A DNA stretch of 33,134 bases, taken from positions 1 to 33,134 of the forward strand of contig NZ_JAFAGS010000134.1 of assembly GCF_019237635.1 (NCBI RefSeq). Direction: 5' to 3'. Below the pieces are notes generated by a model. The model saw only the letters and a program-made list of their open reading frames with translations. It was not told where the DNA came from and did no database searches. Positions 25,432-33,134 of this stretch are shown here, one piece after another; position 1 is the first letter of the stretch, and every line of letters begins with the position of its first letter. The DNA is from Pluralibacter sp. Lineage in GTDB: Bacteria; Pseudomonadota; Gammaproteobacteria; Enterobacterales; Enterobacteriaceae. A program made the translations under genes and the position numbers.

Positions 25432-26346
25432 ATGATTCAATCTTATGGCCGTCTGGTGAGCCGCGCAGCTATCGCGGCGACGGTGATGGCGTCCTCGTTA
25501 CTTGTGATTAAGATTTTTGCGTGGTGGTACACCGGGTCGGTCAGTATTCTGGCGGCATTGGTGGATTCGCTGGTGGATATCGCGGCCTCGCTGACCAACC
25601 TGTTGGTGGTGCGCTACTCGTTGCAGCCCGCCGATGAAGATCATACCTTTGGTCATGGCAAAGCGGAGTCGCTGGCGGCGCTGGCGCAAAGCATGTTTAT
25701 TTCCGGTTCGGCGCTGTTTTTGTTCCTGACGGGGATCCAGCATCTGATTACGCCCCAACCAATGAACGAGCCGGGCGTCGGGATGGTCGTGACGGTGATT
25801 GCGCTGATCTGCACCCTGGTTCTGGTGACGTTTCAGCGCTGGGTCGTGCATAAGACGCAAAGCCAGGCGGTGCGCGCCGATATGCTCCATTATCAGTCCG
25901 ATGTTATGATGAACGGCGCTATTCTTGTGGCGCTGGGGCTCTCCTGGTACGGCTGGCATCGCGCGGACGCACTGTTTGCTCTGGGGATTGGCGTCTATAT
26001 TTTATATAGTGCATTACGCATGGGTTACGAGGCGGTGCAATCGCTGCTGGATCGCGCATTACCGGATGAAGAACGTCAGCAAATCATCAACATCGTGACC
26101 GGCTGGCCGGGCGTGCGCGGGGCGCACGACCTTCGGACGCGGCAGTCAGGGCCGACCCGCTTTATTCAGATTCATTTGGAAATGGAAGATAACCTGCCGT
26201 TGGTGCAAGCGCATCTTGTGGCCGAGCAGGTAGAACAGGCAATATTACTGCGTTTTCCGGGATCCGATGTCATTATCCATCAGGATCCGTGCTCAGTGGT
26301 TCCGCAGGGGCGGCAGGGCTTTTTGGACTTTCGTAATTCGTTGTAA
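25432..26346 (+). CDS. fieF: FieF, zinc/iron cation-efflux pump (CDF family)
   Basis: A 304-residue cation diffusion facilitator (E. coli 300) that exports Zn2+ and Fe2+ from the cytoplasm in exchange for protons. Six membrane helices are seen in the first about 210 residues. The transport-site ligands are Asp45 and Asp49 (LVDSLVDI) and His153 and Asp157 (MLHYQSDV), at the E. coli positions. The C-terminal cytoplasmic domain follows ([14 protein letters not shown] and [14 protein letters not shown]). The ATG has CAGGAG upstream. A longer frame from 25336 overlaps the promoter and is rejected. The last residues differ from E. coli. Confidence 0.96.
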   Translation: MIQSYGRLVSRAAIAATVMASSLLVIKIFAWWYTGSVSILAALVDSLVDIAASLTNLLVVRYSLQPADEDHTFGHGKAESLAALAQSMFISGSALFLFLTGIQHLITPQPMNEPGVGMVVTVIALICTLVLVTFQRWVVHKTQSQAVRADMLHYQSDVMMNGAILVALGLSWYGWHRADALFALGIGVYILYSALRMGYEAVQSLLDRALPDEERQQIINIVTGWPGVRGAHDLRTRQSGPTRFIQIHLEMEDNLPLVQAHLVAEQVEQAILLRFPGSDVIIHQDPCSVVPQGRQGFLDFRNSL

Positions 26347-26399
26347 AAATGTGGACCCGTCAGGCGTTTTTTGGATAAATTACCGCCAGTTAGCCTGAC

Positions 26400-26433
26400 C
26401 TGAATCAATTCAGCACGAAGCGCTTGATATACT
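26400..26433 (+). promoter_or_regulatory. pfkA promoter with Cra operator
   Basis: CTGAATCAATTCAG (26400-26413) is a clear palindromic Cra (FruR) site. It overlaps the -35 region of a promoter whose -10 is TATACT at 26428-26433, as in E. coli pfkA. This position fits repression by Cra when fructose-1-phosphate or fructose-1,6-bisphosphate is low. Confidence 0.8.
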
Positions 26434-26522
26434 ATTTGTACTTATACGTATCGTTCACTCCCCGTGGGGAGCGCTTCGGGCAAACAGACTCTATATTTGC
26501 ATTCCTAAGTTCAGAGGTAGTC

Positions 26523-27485
26523 ATGATTAAGAAAATCGGTGTGTTGACAAGCGGCGGTGATGCCCCGGGTATGAACGCAGCAATCCGTGGCGTTGTACGC
26601 GCAGCGCTTTCGGAAGGTCTGGAAGTTTTTGGTATCAATGATGGCTACCTCGGTCTGTATGAAGATCGTATGGTGCAACTCGACCGTTACAGCGTGTCTG
26701 ACATGATTAACCGTGGCGGCACCTTCCTGGGCTCTGCTCGTTTCCCGGAATTCCGCGACGAAAAAATTCGCGCTGTGGCTATCGAAAACATGAAAAAGCG
26801 TGGTCTGGACGCGCTGGTCGTTATCGGCGGTGACGGTTCTTACATGGGCGCCAAGCGCCTGACTGAAATGGGCTTCCCGTGTGTTGGCCTGCCGGGCACT
26901 ATCGATAACGACATCAAAGGTACTGACTACACCATCGGTTTCTTCACCGCGTTGGGTACTGTTGTGGAAGCGATTGACCGCCTGCGCGACACCTCTTCTT
27001 CTCACCAGCGTATCTCCATCGTGGAAGTGATGGGCCGTTACTGCGGCGACCTGACCCTGGCGGCAGCCATTGCGGGCGGCTGTGAGTTTATCGTTGTACC
27101 TGAAGTTGAATTCAGCCGTGAAGATCTGGTTGCTGAAATCAAAGCCGGCATTGCGAAAGGGAAAAAACACGCGATCGTCGCCATCACTGAGCACATCTGC
27201 GACGTTGACGAGCTGGCGAAGTACATCGAAACCGAAACCAAGCGTGAAACCCGCGCCACCGTACTCGGCCACATTCAGCGCGGTGGTTCTCCGTGCCCTT
27301 ACGACCGTATTCTGGCGTCCCGCATGGGCGCGTACGCTATCGACCTGCTGTTGCAGGGCCACGGCGGCCGCTGCGTCGGTATCCAGAACGAGAAGCTGGT
27401 TCACCATGACATCATCGACGCTATCGAAAACATGAAGCGTCCGTTCAAGACCGACTGGCTGGACTGCGCGAAAAAGCTGTACTGA
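26523..27485 (+). CDS. pfkA: 6-phosphofructokinase 1
   Basis: A 320-residue ATP-dependent phosphofructokinase, the same length as in E. coli. It commits fructose-6-phosphate to glycolysis. The ATP site [29 protein letters not shown] and the catalytic Asp128 in [18 protein letters not shown] are intact, as is the fructose-phosphate site [16 protein letters not shown]. The ATG encoding MIKKIGVL has AGAGG upstream. A frame from 26424 runs through the leader and is rejected. The next gene is rraA, whereas in E. coli it is sbp. Confidence 0.98.
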   Translation: MIKKIGVLTSGGDAPGMNAAIRGVVRAALSEGLEVFGINDGYLGLYEDRMVQLDRYSVSDMINRGGTFLGSARFPEFRDEKIRAVAIENMKKRGLDALVVIGGDGSYMGAKRLTEMGFPCVGLPGTIDNDIKGTDYTIGFFTALGTVVEAIDRLRDTSSSHQRISIVEVMGRYCGDLTLAAAIAGGCEFIVVPEVEFSREDLVAEIKAGIAKGKKHAIVAITEHICDVDELAKYIETETKRETRATVLGHIQRGGSPCPYDRILASRMGAYAIDLLLQGHGGRCVGIQNEKLVHHDIIDAIENMKRPFKTDWLDCAKKLY

Positions 27486-27501
27486 TTAGCGCGAAGATGA
27501 A

Positions 27502-27532
27502 AAAAAAGCCTTCTCAGCGAGAAGGCTTTTTT
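27502..27532. terminator. Bidirectional terminator between pfkA and rraA
   Basis: GCCTTCTC (27508-27515) pairs with GAGAAGGC (27519-27526) around a 3-base loop, with A residues before and T residues after. It serves both convergent genes. It also sits at the point where the E. coli sbp-zapB block is missing. Confidence 0.9.
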
Positions 27533-27540
27533 ATGGGTGA

Positions 27541-28026
27541 TTATTCGATATCGAGTGGGTCTTCCGACAGGATAATGCCGGTATTGTCGGCATAGAGATG
27601 ATCGCCGGAGAAGAAAGTCACGCCGCCAAAGTTGACGCGGACATCACTCTCGCCAATCCCCTCGCCCGCAGCGCCGACCGGAATCGCGGCCAAGGCCTGA
27701 ATGCCGAGATCCAGTTCTTCTAAATCGTCGACCTGGCGCACTGCACCGTAGACGACAATGCCTTCCCATTCGTTCTGCACCGCGAGGCGTGCAAGGTCGG
27801 CGTCGATCAGCGCGCGACGAACAGAACCCCCGCCGTCCACCAGCAGGATGCGGCCACGGCCGTTCTGTTCGAGCATATCGTACAGCAACCCGTTATCCTC
27901 GAAACATTTCACCGTGATGATTTGTCCACCAAACGACGACCGTCCACCAAAGTTGGAGAACAGGGGTTCCACGACGTTGACATCTTCCTGGTAGATGTCG
28001 CAAAGCTCGGAGGTATCGTATTTCAT
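27541..28026 (-). CDS. rraA: RraA, regulator of RNase E activity
   Basis: A 161-residue trimeric protein that binds RNase E and slows mRNA decay. It resembles the HMG aldolase/RraA fold. The start [20 protein letters not shown], the loop [20 protein letters not shown], and [20 protein letters not shown] match the E. coli protein. It is convergent with pfkA. In E. coli it lies between zapB and menA, so its left neighbour is unusual here. Confidence 0.97.
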   Translation of the reverse strand: MKYDTSELCDIYQEDVNVVEPLFSNFGGRSSFGGQIITVKCFEDNGLLYDMLEQNGRGRILLVDGGGSVRRALIDADLARLAVQNEWEGIVVYGAVRQVDDLEELDLGIQALAAIPVGAAGEGIGESDVRVNFGGVTFFSGDHLYADNTGIILSEDPLDIE

Positions 28027-28118
28027 AGGCTTAACGTTCAGTTGCTGCGAGTGTTTTCAGTATATCGCGCTAACAGGGTTGTTGGCAAAATCATCAATTG
28101 TTAATTGATATTTGTCAG

Positions 28119-29039
28119 TTAACTCGCCAGGCGGCTCAGCACAATTCCCACGACAAACAGCAGGTTAGTCAATAATGCGCCTTTTACCGTGCGTTCAAGC
28201 ATCGGCGGCATATCGGTCGGGTCGAGGTGCGTCAACACAAAACGCGCCTGTTTGACCAGCAGCGGAGCGGCGAGAACGAACAACCACCCCCACAGGCTGT
28301 GCAGCGTCAATAGGTTAAACAGCGCCAGACACAGCAGCGAGCCCATCAGCAGGCACGCGTGATAACGACGGGCATTCACCGCCCCCAGGCGTACCGCCAG
28401 CGTGTTCTTGCCGTTTTCACGATCGCTGTTGATATCCCGCAGATTGTTGACGTTCAGCACTGCGGTCGCCAGCAGACCGCAGGCGGTAGCGGGCAGAAAC
28501 ATGGCCGGAACGATGTTGTGCGCCTGCAGATACCAGCTCCCCAATACGCTGAGCCAGCCGAAAAAAATCAGCACCGAAATATCGCCAAGACCGATATAGC
28601 CATATGGACGCGTGCCGACGGTATAGGTGATGGCGGCGATAATCGACAGTCCGCCCAGTACCAGGAAACCGATAAAGTCGCTCACGTTTTGCCAGGACGC
28701 CGCCAGCAGCGACAGGCCGGAAAGGCAGATTAGCGCCACAGTTACCAACAGCGCGCGCTTCATTTGCGCCTGGGTGATCACGCCTTTTTGCATACCGCGC
28801 AGCGGGCCGATACGGTCAGGCTTGTCGCTGCCTTTTACCGCGTCGCCGTAGTCGTTCGCCAGGTTGGAGAGGATCTGCAGGAGTCCGGCAGTGATAAGCG
28901 CCAGCAACGCCACCAGCGGGTCGAAATGTCCCTGCCACCAGGCAAGCGCAGTGCCGACGATGATAGCGGCAAATGCCAATGGTAATGTCTTAGGGCGCAG
29001 GCTTTCCAGCCACGCCTGAGTACGGCTGATATCAGTCAT
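28119..29039 (-). CDS. menA: MenA, 1,4-dihydroxy-2-naphthoate polyprenyltransferase
   Basis: A 306-residue integral membrane prenyltransferase (E. coli 308). It attaches the polyprenyl chain to dihydroxynaphthoate in menaquinone synthesis. The first Asp-rich motif is at NLANDYGDAVKGSDKPDRIG and the second at NNLRDINSDRENGKNTLAVRL, both needed for binding the prenyl diphosphate. About eight membrane segments follow the pattern of the UbiA family. It lies between hslU and rraA, as in E. coli. Confidence 0.97.
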   Translation of the reverse strand: MTDISRTQAWLESLRPKTLPLAFAAIIVGTALAWWQGHFDPLVALLALITAGLLQILSNLANDYGDAVKGSDKPDRIGPLRGMQKGVITQAQMKRALLVTVALICLSGLSLLAASWQNVSDFIGFLVLGGLSIIAAITYTVGTRPYGYIGLGDISVLIFFGWLSVLGSWYLQAHNIVPAMFLPATACGLLATAVLNVNNLRDINSDRENGKNTLAVRLGAVNARRYHACLLMGSLLCLALFNLLTLHSLWGWLFVLAAPLLVKQARFVLTHLDPTDMPPMLERTVKGALLTNLLFVVGIVLSRLAS

Positions 29040-29054
29040 AGTTATTTAGCCAAT

Positions 29055-29078
29055 AAAAATGGGGGCCATAGCCCCCAT
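29055..29078 (-). terminator. hslVU terminator upstream of menA
   Basis: On the minus strand ATGGGGGC pairs with GCCCCCAT around a 4-base loop and is followed by a run of five T. It sits between hslU and menA. Confidence 0.85.
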
Positions 29079-29107
29079 CAACAGTGATGAAAATGCAGTA
29101 ACCGCGA

Positions 29108-30439
29108 TTATAGGATAAAACGGCTCAGATCTTCATCTGCCACCAGCGCATCAAGATGCTTACTGACATATTCCGCGTCGATGACAATGCTCTGACCGTT
29201 CAGGTCGCTGGCGTCGTAAGAGATATCTTCCATCAGGCGCTCCAGCACGGTATGCAGACGACGGGCGCCAATGTTCTCGGTCGTTTCGTTCACCTGCCAC
29301 GCCGCTTCGGCAATACGCTTGATGCCGCTCTCGGTAAAGCTGATGTCCACGCCTTCGGTCGCCATCAGCGCTTTGTACTGCACGGTGACTGACGCGTTCG
29401 GTTCCGTCAGAATGCGCTCGAAGTCGCTGGTGGTCAGCGCCTGTAGCTCAACACGAATCGGCAGACGGCCCTGCAGTTCCGGGATCAGGTCGGACGGTTT
29501 CGCTACCTGGAATGCGCCGGAGGCGATAAACAGGATGTGATCGGTTTTCACCATGCCGTGCTTGGTGGAGACGGTGCAGCCTTCCACCAGCGGCAGCAGG
29601 TCGCGCTGTACGCCTTCGCGGGAAACGTCCGGGCCGGAGGATTCGCCGCGCTTACAGATTTTGTCGATTTCGTCGATAAACACGATACCGTGCTGCTCAA
29701 CGGCTTCGATAGCGTCCTGCTTCAGTTCTTCCGGGTTCACCAGCTTCGCCGCTTCTTCTTCAATCAGCAGCTTCAGGGCGTCTTTGATTTTGAGCTTGCG
29801 CGGTTTCTGCTTCTGGCCGCCCAGGTTCTGGAACATCGACTGCAGCTGGCTGGTCATCTCTTCCATGCCCGGAGGCGACATGATTTCAACGCCCATCGGC
29901 GCCGCCGCGAGGTTGATTTCGATTTCTTTATCGTCCAGCTGGCCTTCGCGCAGTTTTTTACGAAACGCCTGGCGCGCCGCGGACGGCTCCTGCGCCTGCT
30001 CGGTCTGGCCCCAGTTGTTTTTCGCCGGTGGGATCAGCACGTCGAGAATGCGCTCTTCCGCCAGCTCTTCCGCGCGGTAGCGATTTTTCTCGATGGACTG
30101 CATACGCACCATTTTAATGGCGGAGTCGGTCAGATCGCGGATGATGGAATCGACTTCTTTACCCACATAGCCCACTTCGGTGAACTTGGTGGCTTCCACC
30201 TTGATGAACGGCGCGTTGGCAAGCTTCGCCAGACGACGGGCGATTTCGGTTTTACCCACGCCGGTTGGGCCGATCATCAGAATGTTTTTCGGGGTGACTT
30301 CGTGACGCAGCTCTTCGTTAAGCTGCATGCGGCGCCAGCGGTTGCGCAGCGCGATAGCCACAGAACGCTTGGCGGCGTCCTGACCGATAATATGTTTGTC
30401 CAGTTCGCTGACAATTTCGCGTGGGGTCATTTCAGACAT
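29108..30439 (-). CDS. hslU: HslU, AAA+ ATPase of the HslVU protease
   Basis: A 443-residue Clp/Hsp100-type unfoldase. It forms hexamers that feed substrates to HslV. The Walker A motif is at 57-64 (GPTGVGKT) and Walker B in [11 protein letters not shown]. The pore motif region [13 protein letters not shown] is seen, with the inserted I domain between about 110 and 245, sensor regions near [15 protein letters not shown], and the HslV-docking tail ending EDLSRFIL. The length equals that of E. coli. It lies nine bases after hslV in a heat-shock operon. Confidence 0.98.
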   Translation of the reverse strand: MSEMTPREIVSELDKHIIGQDAAKRSVAIALRNRWRRMQLNEELRHEVTPKNILMIGPTGVGKTEIARRLAKLANAPFIKVEATKFTEVGYVGKEVDSIIRDLTDSAIKMVRMQSIEKNRYRAEELAEERILDVLIPPAKNNWGQTEQAQEPSAARQAFRKKLREGQLDDKEIEINLAAAPMGVEIMSPPGMEEMTSQLQSMFQNLGGQKQKPRKLKIKDALKLLIEEEAAKLVNPEELKQDAIEAVEQHGIVFIDEIDKICKRGESSGPDVSREGVQRDLLPLVEGCTVSTKHGMVKTDHILFIASGAFQVAKPSDLIPELQGRLPIRVELQALTTSDFERILTEPNASVTVQYKALMATEGVDISFTESGIKRIAEAAWQVNETTENIGARRLHTVLERLMEDISYDASDLNGQSIVIDAEYVSKHLDALVADEDLSRFIL

Positions 30440-30448
30440 GGGAGATCC

Positions 30449-30979
30449 TTACGCTTTAGAAGGTAATTCTTCGATGGTGTGGAAGTGGTTGGTGTAAATG
30501 CAGATATCGCCTGCAATATCCAACGCTTTCACCGCGATATCACGGGCGCCCATCTCGGTGTTTTCCAGCAGGGCGCGCGCAGCGGCCTGCGCATACGGGC
30601 CGCCGGAACCGATGGCGATCAAATCATTTTCTGGCTGCACAACGTCGCCGTTACCAGTGATGATAAGCGAAGCGTTTTCATCCGCGACGGCAAGCAGGGC
30701 TTCCAGCTTGCGCAGCATACGGTCGGTACGCCAGTCTTTCGCCAGCTCAACGGCGGCTTTCACCAGGTGCCCCTGGTGCATTTCCAGCTTACGCTCAAAC
30801 AGTTCAAACAGCGTGAAGGCGTCCGCAGTACCCCCGGCGAAACCGGCGATCACTTTGTCGTTGTACAGACGACGCACTTTTTTCACGTTGCCTTTCATGA
30901 CGGTATTGCCAAGCGTAGCCTGACCATCACCGGCGATGACTACATGACCGTTACGGCGAACACTTACTATTGTTGTCAC
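30449..30979 (-). CDS. hslV: HslV, proteasome-like peptidase of HslVU
   Basis: A 176-residue threonine peptidase forming a double hexamer. The initiator Met is removed to free Thr2 ([20 protein letters not shown]) as the catalytic nucleophile. [20 protein letters not shown] and the conserved [19 protein letters not shown] are present. It is transcribed first in the hslVU operon from a sigma-32 promoter that overlaps the end of ftsN. Confidence 0.98.
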   Translation of the reverse strand: MTTIVSVRRNGHVVIAGDGQATLGNTVMKGNVKKVRRLYNDKVIAGFAGGTADAFTLFELFERKLEMHQGHLVKAAVELAKDWRTDRMLRKLEALLAVADENASLIITGNGDVVQPENDLIAIGSGGPYAQAAARALLENTEMGARDIAVKALDIAGDICIYTNHFHTIEELPSKA

Positions 30980-31010
30980 GAAGGACCCCCTGGTACAAAG
31001 CAGAATAGGG

Positions 31011-31031
31011 GCCCCGCACAGCGTACGGGGC
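31011..31031 (-). promoter_or_regulatory. Stem-loop in the hslVU 5' UTR
   Basis: GCCCCGTAC and GTGCGGGGC form a 9-bp stem (counting G-U pairs) with a 3-base loop on the minus-strand transcript, about 30 bases before hslV. A comparable 5'-UTR stem-loop stabilises hslVU mRNA in E. coli. Confidence 0.7.
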
Positions 31032-31044
31032 AGAATGCAATTAT

Positions 31045-31072
31045 AGATGGGGGAGATTTTGGGGGTTTCAAC
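31045..31072 (-). promoter_or_regulatory. Sigma-32 heat-shock promoter of hslVU
   Basis: On the minus strand GTTGAAA, 13 bases, then CCCCATCT. This is a near-perfect sigma-32 match (CTTGAAA, spacing 11-16, CCCCATNT). It overlaps the ftsN stop codon. Confidence 0.85.
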
Positions 31073-32066
31073 CCCCGGCGGCGAGACGAATGCAGTTTGT
31101 GTGACCGGCCACCTTCAGGCGGGAGATCGTGCCGTCAGCGGTGTCTTTGCCTTTCATCGGGCCGATAACCACGCGGTTCCAGCCGTTATTGGTGGTGATA
31201 CGGGAATCGAAGCCCTCGAACGCCAGCTGCGCACGAACGGTTTCCGCCTGATCCGCGCCTTTAAACGACCCGCACTGCACCAGCCAGCGGCGTTCGTCTT
31301 TTTTCTCCGCTGCCGGTTTCGCCGGTTCAGGTTCGCGCGTTACCGGCGCGGCCTGCTGGGTTTTCGGCTGCTGCGCCGTAGTGTGCGCAGGCGTCTGCAA
31401 CAGGTCCTGATACGGCTGCTGCGCGGCTGTTTGCTTCGGCGGCGTCTGGTGCGTCGGCGGGCTTTGCACGGTGCGCGTTTGCTGCTGCTGATATGGCTGT
31501 TCCGTTACCCGCGGTTGGGTACGCGGCTGCTGTACCGGCTGCGTCTGCGTCCACTGCTGTTGCTGCGCCTGCTGTTGCGCCATCCGCTGACGCTGCAGCG
31601 TTTGCTGGCGCTGCTCCGGCGTTTGTTCGTTCCACGGAACTTCCGTCAGCTGTGTCGGCTGCTGACGCATATCGGCCTGCATTTGCGCCAACAGCTGGCG
31701 CTGTTCGTCCGTTAACTGATCGGCATTCTTCACTTCGCCGCCTGCGGACGGTTCCGTCGGCGCGCGCACGCCAGGCTGGCGGCTTTCCAGCTCTTTAATA
31801 TAGCGCCAGCGCTCTTCCGGTTTCGGCGGCAGTCCATTACCCGTGACCTGGCGGCCCTGCAGGGCATCTGCCTCTTCTTTCTTGTGATGGGTAATAAAGT
31901 ACAGGCCACCGATAAAGGCTACCAACACGGCCGCAGCAATCGCGACCATGGCCGGTGAAACCGCAGGAAAGCTGCTTTGCTTTTTCCGTGAGCTTCGTGA
32001 AGGGCTCTTTTTGCGCCGCGAAGGAGCCGGCTGGCTGCTGCGGCGTACATAATCTCGTTGTGCCAC
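31068..32066 (-). CDS. ftsN: FtsN, cell-division activator with SPOR domain
   Basis: A 332-residue bitopic division protein that triggers septal peptidoglycan synthesis. Layout: a short basic cytoplasmic tail with the FtsA-contact motif MAQRDYVRR, a membrane helix at about 39-58, a long Gln/Thr/Pro-rich periplasmic linker, and a C-terminal SPOR domain at about 257-332 that binds denuded septal glycan ([18 protein letters not shown] to NCIRLAAGG, with two Cys likely disulfide-bonded). The linker is about 13 residues longer than the E. coli one (319 aa in total), the usual variable part. The frames of similar length on the plus strand are shadows of its repeats. Confidence 0.95.
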   Translation of the reverse strand: MAQRDYVRRSSQPAPSRRKKSPSRSSRKKQSSFPAVSPAMVAIAAAVLVAFIGGLYFITHHKKEEADALQGRQVTGNGLPPKPEERWRYIKELESRQPGVRAPTEPSAGGEVKNADQLTDEQRQLLAQMQADMRQQPTQLTEVPWNEQTPEQRQQTLQRQRMAQQQAQQQQWTQTQPVQQPRTQPRVTEQPYQQQQTRTVQSPPTHQTPPKQTAAQQPYQDLLQTPAHTTAQQPKTQQAAPVTREPEPAKPAAEKKDERRWLVQCGSFKGADQAETVRAQLAFEGFDSRITTNNGWNRVVIGPMKGKDTADGTISRLKVAGHTNCIRLAAGG

Positions 32067-32164
32067 TATCGTTTCGCTGTATTTATTCGTTCGTCAGCCC
32101 GTCATGTTACTTAAGCAACAGAGCTTTGACCAGAAGCGCTAGTCTTAAAGGTATTTAATTTAGG

Positions 32165-33133
32165 TCAGATTTTTCGCGTACTGCCGCGAACCACCAGTTC
32201 ACAGTCGAGTAACCGCGAACCGCTGCTGACGGTTTGGCCGCTGAGCTGGTCAAGCAGCAGGAGCATCGCTTCACGGCCGATGTCAAAACGCGGCTGCGAC
32301 ACGGTGGTCAACGGCGGATCGCAGAACTCGGCCAGCGAAATATTATCAAAGCCGACAATCGACAGATCCTCCGGTACCTTCAGGCCCCGGCGTTTCGCCA
32401 GCGACAGCGCGCCGAGCGCCATAATATCGCTATGGCAGAAAATGGCGGTCGGCGGCTGCGGCAGGGCGAGCAACTGCTCCAGGGCGCTGGCGCCCGCTTC
32501 GAAGGTGAAGTCGCCGCGTGCGATGTAGTGCGGGTCGACGGTAACTCCGCTGCGACGCAGCGCCTGCACGTAACCCTGCAGGCGATAGTGGCACAGCGGC
32601 ATCTCTTCCGGTCCGGCAATGCAGCCGATACGCTGGTGCCCCAGTTCGTGCAGATAGTTAACGGCGTCAAAGGCGGCGGTCAGGTTGTCGATATGTACCG
32701 TCGGCAGCTCAAGCTCCGGCGCAAACTCGTTGGCCATGACCATCGGCGGCAGATTGCGCTGCTCTTCTATGCTGGCGTCAAAGGGCAGACGCGAACCCAG
32801 CAGCAGCATACCGTCGATTTGCTTGGTGATGATAAGGTCGATAAACGTCTTTTCCTGCTGATTCTGATGGGCGCAATCGCCGATCAACACCAGATAGCCA
32901 TGGCTGGCGGCGGTGATTTCAATTCCGCGGATGATTTCGCTAAAAAAGGGGTCGCAAATATCCGGAACAATCACCAGGATGGTGCGTGATTCATTACGCT
33001 TCATGTTCCGCCCGAGCGATTGCGGCAAATAACCCACTTCCAGCGCGGCTTTTTCGACTTTATTGCGTGTCGCCTGGGATACTTTGTCGGGGTTCATTAA
33101 CGCTCGGGATACGGTTGCCGTAGAGACATTCGC
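32165..33133 (-). CDS. cytR: CytR, LacI-family repressor of nucleoside genes (5' end cut)
   Basis: The C-terminal 322 residues of CytR (E. coli 341), cut at the window edge. The visible N-terminus ANVSTATVSRALMNPDKVSQ is the second half of the LacI-type helix-turn-helix plus hinge. The frame continues upstream of the internal ATG at 33095-33097, so that ATG is not the true start. The ligand-binding domain follows (VIVPDICDPFFSEIIRGIE, IDGMLLLGSRLP, FCHSDIMALGALSLAKRRG). CytR works with CRP as an anti-activator at deo, udp, cdd and similar promoters and responds to cytidine. It lies next to ftsN, as in E. coli. Confidence 0.95.
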   Translation of the reverse strand, partial: ANVSTATVSRALMNPDKVSQATRNKVEKAALEVGYLPQSLGRNMKRNESRTILVIVPDICDPFFSEIIRGIEITAASHGYLVLIGDCAHQNQQEKTFIDLIITKQIDGMLLLGSRLPFDASIEEQRNLPPMVMANEFAPELELPTVHIDNLTAAFDAVNYLHELGHQRIGCIAGPEEMPLCHYRLQGYVQALRRSGVTVDPHYIARGDFTFEAGASALEQLLALPQPPTAIFCHSDIMALGALSLAKRRGLKVPEDLSIVGFDNISLAEFCDPPLTTVSQPRFDIGREAMLLLLDQLSGQTVSSGSRLLDCELVVRGSTRKI

Positions 33134-33134
33134 C

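Noticed and set aside
29537-30466. A 309-codon open frame opposite hslU, and similar long frames opposite pfkA, rhaB and the mannosidase
   Set aside because: These are antisense shadows of strongly biased coding sequences. The sense genes are fully conserved and the antisense products have no recognisable domain.
31047-31715. A plus-strand frame opposite ftsN, very rich in Arg and Leu
   Set aside because: It is the reverse reading of the Gln-rich linker of FtsN and not a gene.
1-33134. CRISPR arrays, tRNA or rRNA genes
   Set aside because: No regularly spaced repeats and no recognisable tRNA or rRNA sequence were seen on either strand.

Overview
The window is chromosomal DNA from a member of the Enterobacteriaceae. 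Protein after protein matches the E. coli set around fdhD, rha, sodA, cpx, pfkA, hslVU and cytR, with residues conserved at the known catalytic positions. I cannot name the genus from sequence alone. The backbone order is fdhD | rhaM-rhaD-rhaA-rhaB / rhaS-rhaR | rhaT | sodA | kdgT | yiiM | cpxA-cpxR / cpxP | fieF | pfkA | rraA | menA | hslU-hslV | ftsN | cytR. It is interrupted by several accessory insertions and one apparent block loss.

Region 1-2117: the 3' end of fdhD is followed by a more AT-rich accessory stretch. It holds a possible remnant of a PTS EIIA-domain gene, then a type VI secretion mini-island: a DUF2778/Tlde1-like L,D-transpeptidase-fold effector, an overlapping small two-helix membrane protein that is probably its immunity protein, and a convergent orphan hcp. 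Region 2118-3749: an azlC-azlD branched-chain amino acid exporter pair, divergent from an XRE-cupin regulator, with palindromic operator candidates between them. Region 3798-9759: the complete L-rhamnose locus with its CRP- and RhaS-type control region.

Region 9714-16959: a sugar module inserted between rhaR and rhaT. It encodes fructose-family PTS EIIB, EIIC, a GH38 alpha-mannosidase (MngB-like) and an HPr-EI-EIIA multiphosphoryl transfer protein. Together these could import, phosphorylate and hydrolyse an alpha-mannoside such as mannosylglycerate. The module is bounded by a 28-bp perfect direct repeat of the 3' end of rhaR, with copies exactly 7,200 bp apart. The distal copy is a 3'-terminal rhaR remnant directly abutting rhaT. 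A 550-bp leader with a CRP site, a long inverted repeat and an intrinsic terminator just before EIIB suggests attenuation or a small RNA.

Region 16960-26346: rhaT, sodA (Fur box), kdgT and a DapA-family lyase converge. Both kdgT and the lyase gene have KdgR-type operators, so the lyase is probably a 2-keto-3-deoxygluconate aldolase. These are followed by yiiM, cpxAR/cpxP with a perfect CpxR box and the CpxQ 3'-UTR sRNA, an accessory SRPBCC-domain gene, and fieF. Region 26347-33134: pfkA (Cra site), then rraA directly. The E. coli genes sbp to zapB, including tpiA and glpFKX, are absent from between them. Next come menA, hslVU with a sigma-32 promoter inside the end of ftsN, ftsN, and a 5'-truncated cytR at the window edge. 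No tRNA, rRNA, CRISPR array, transposase or integrase was seen.
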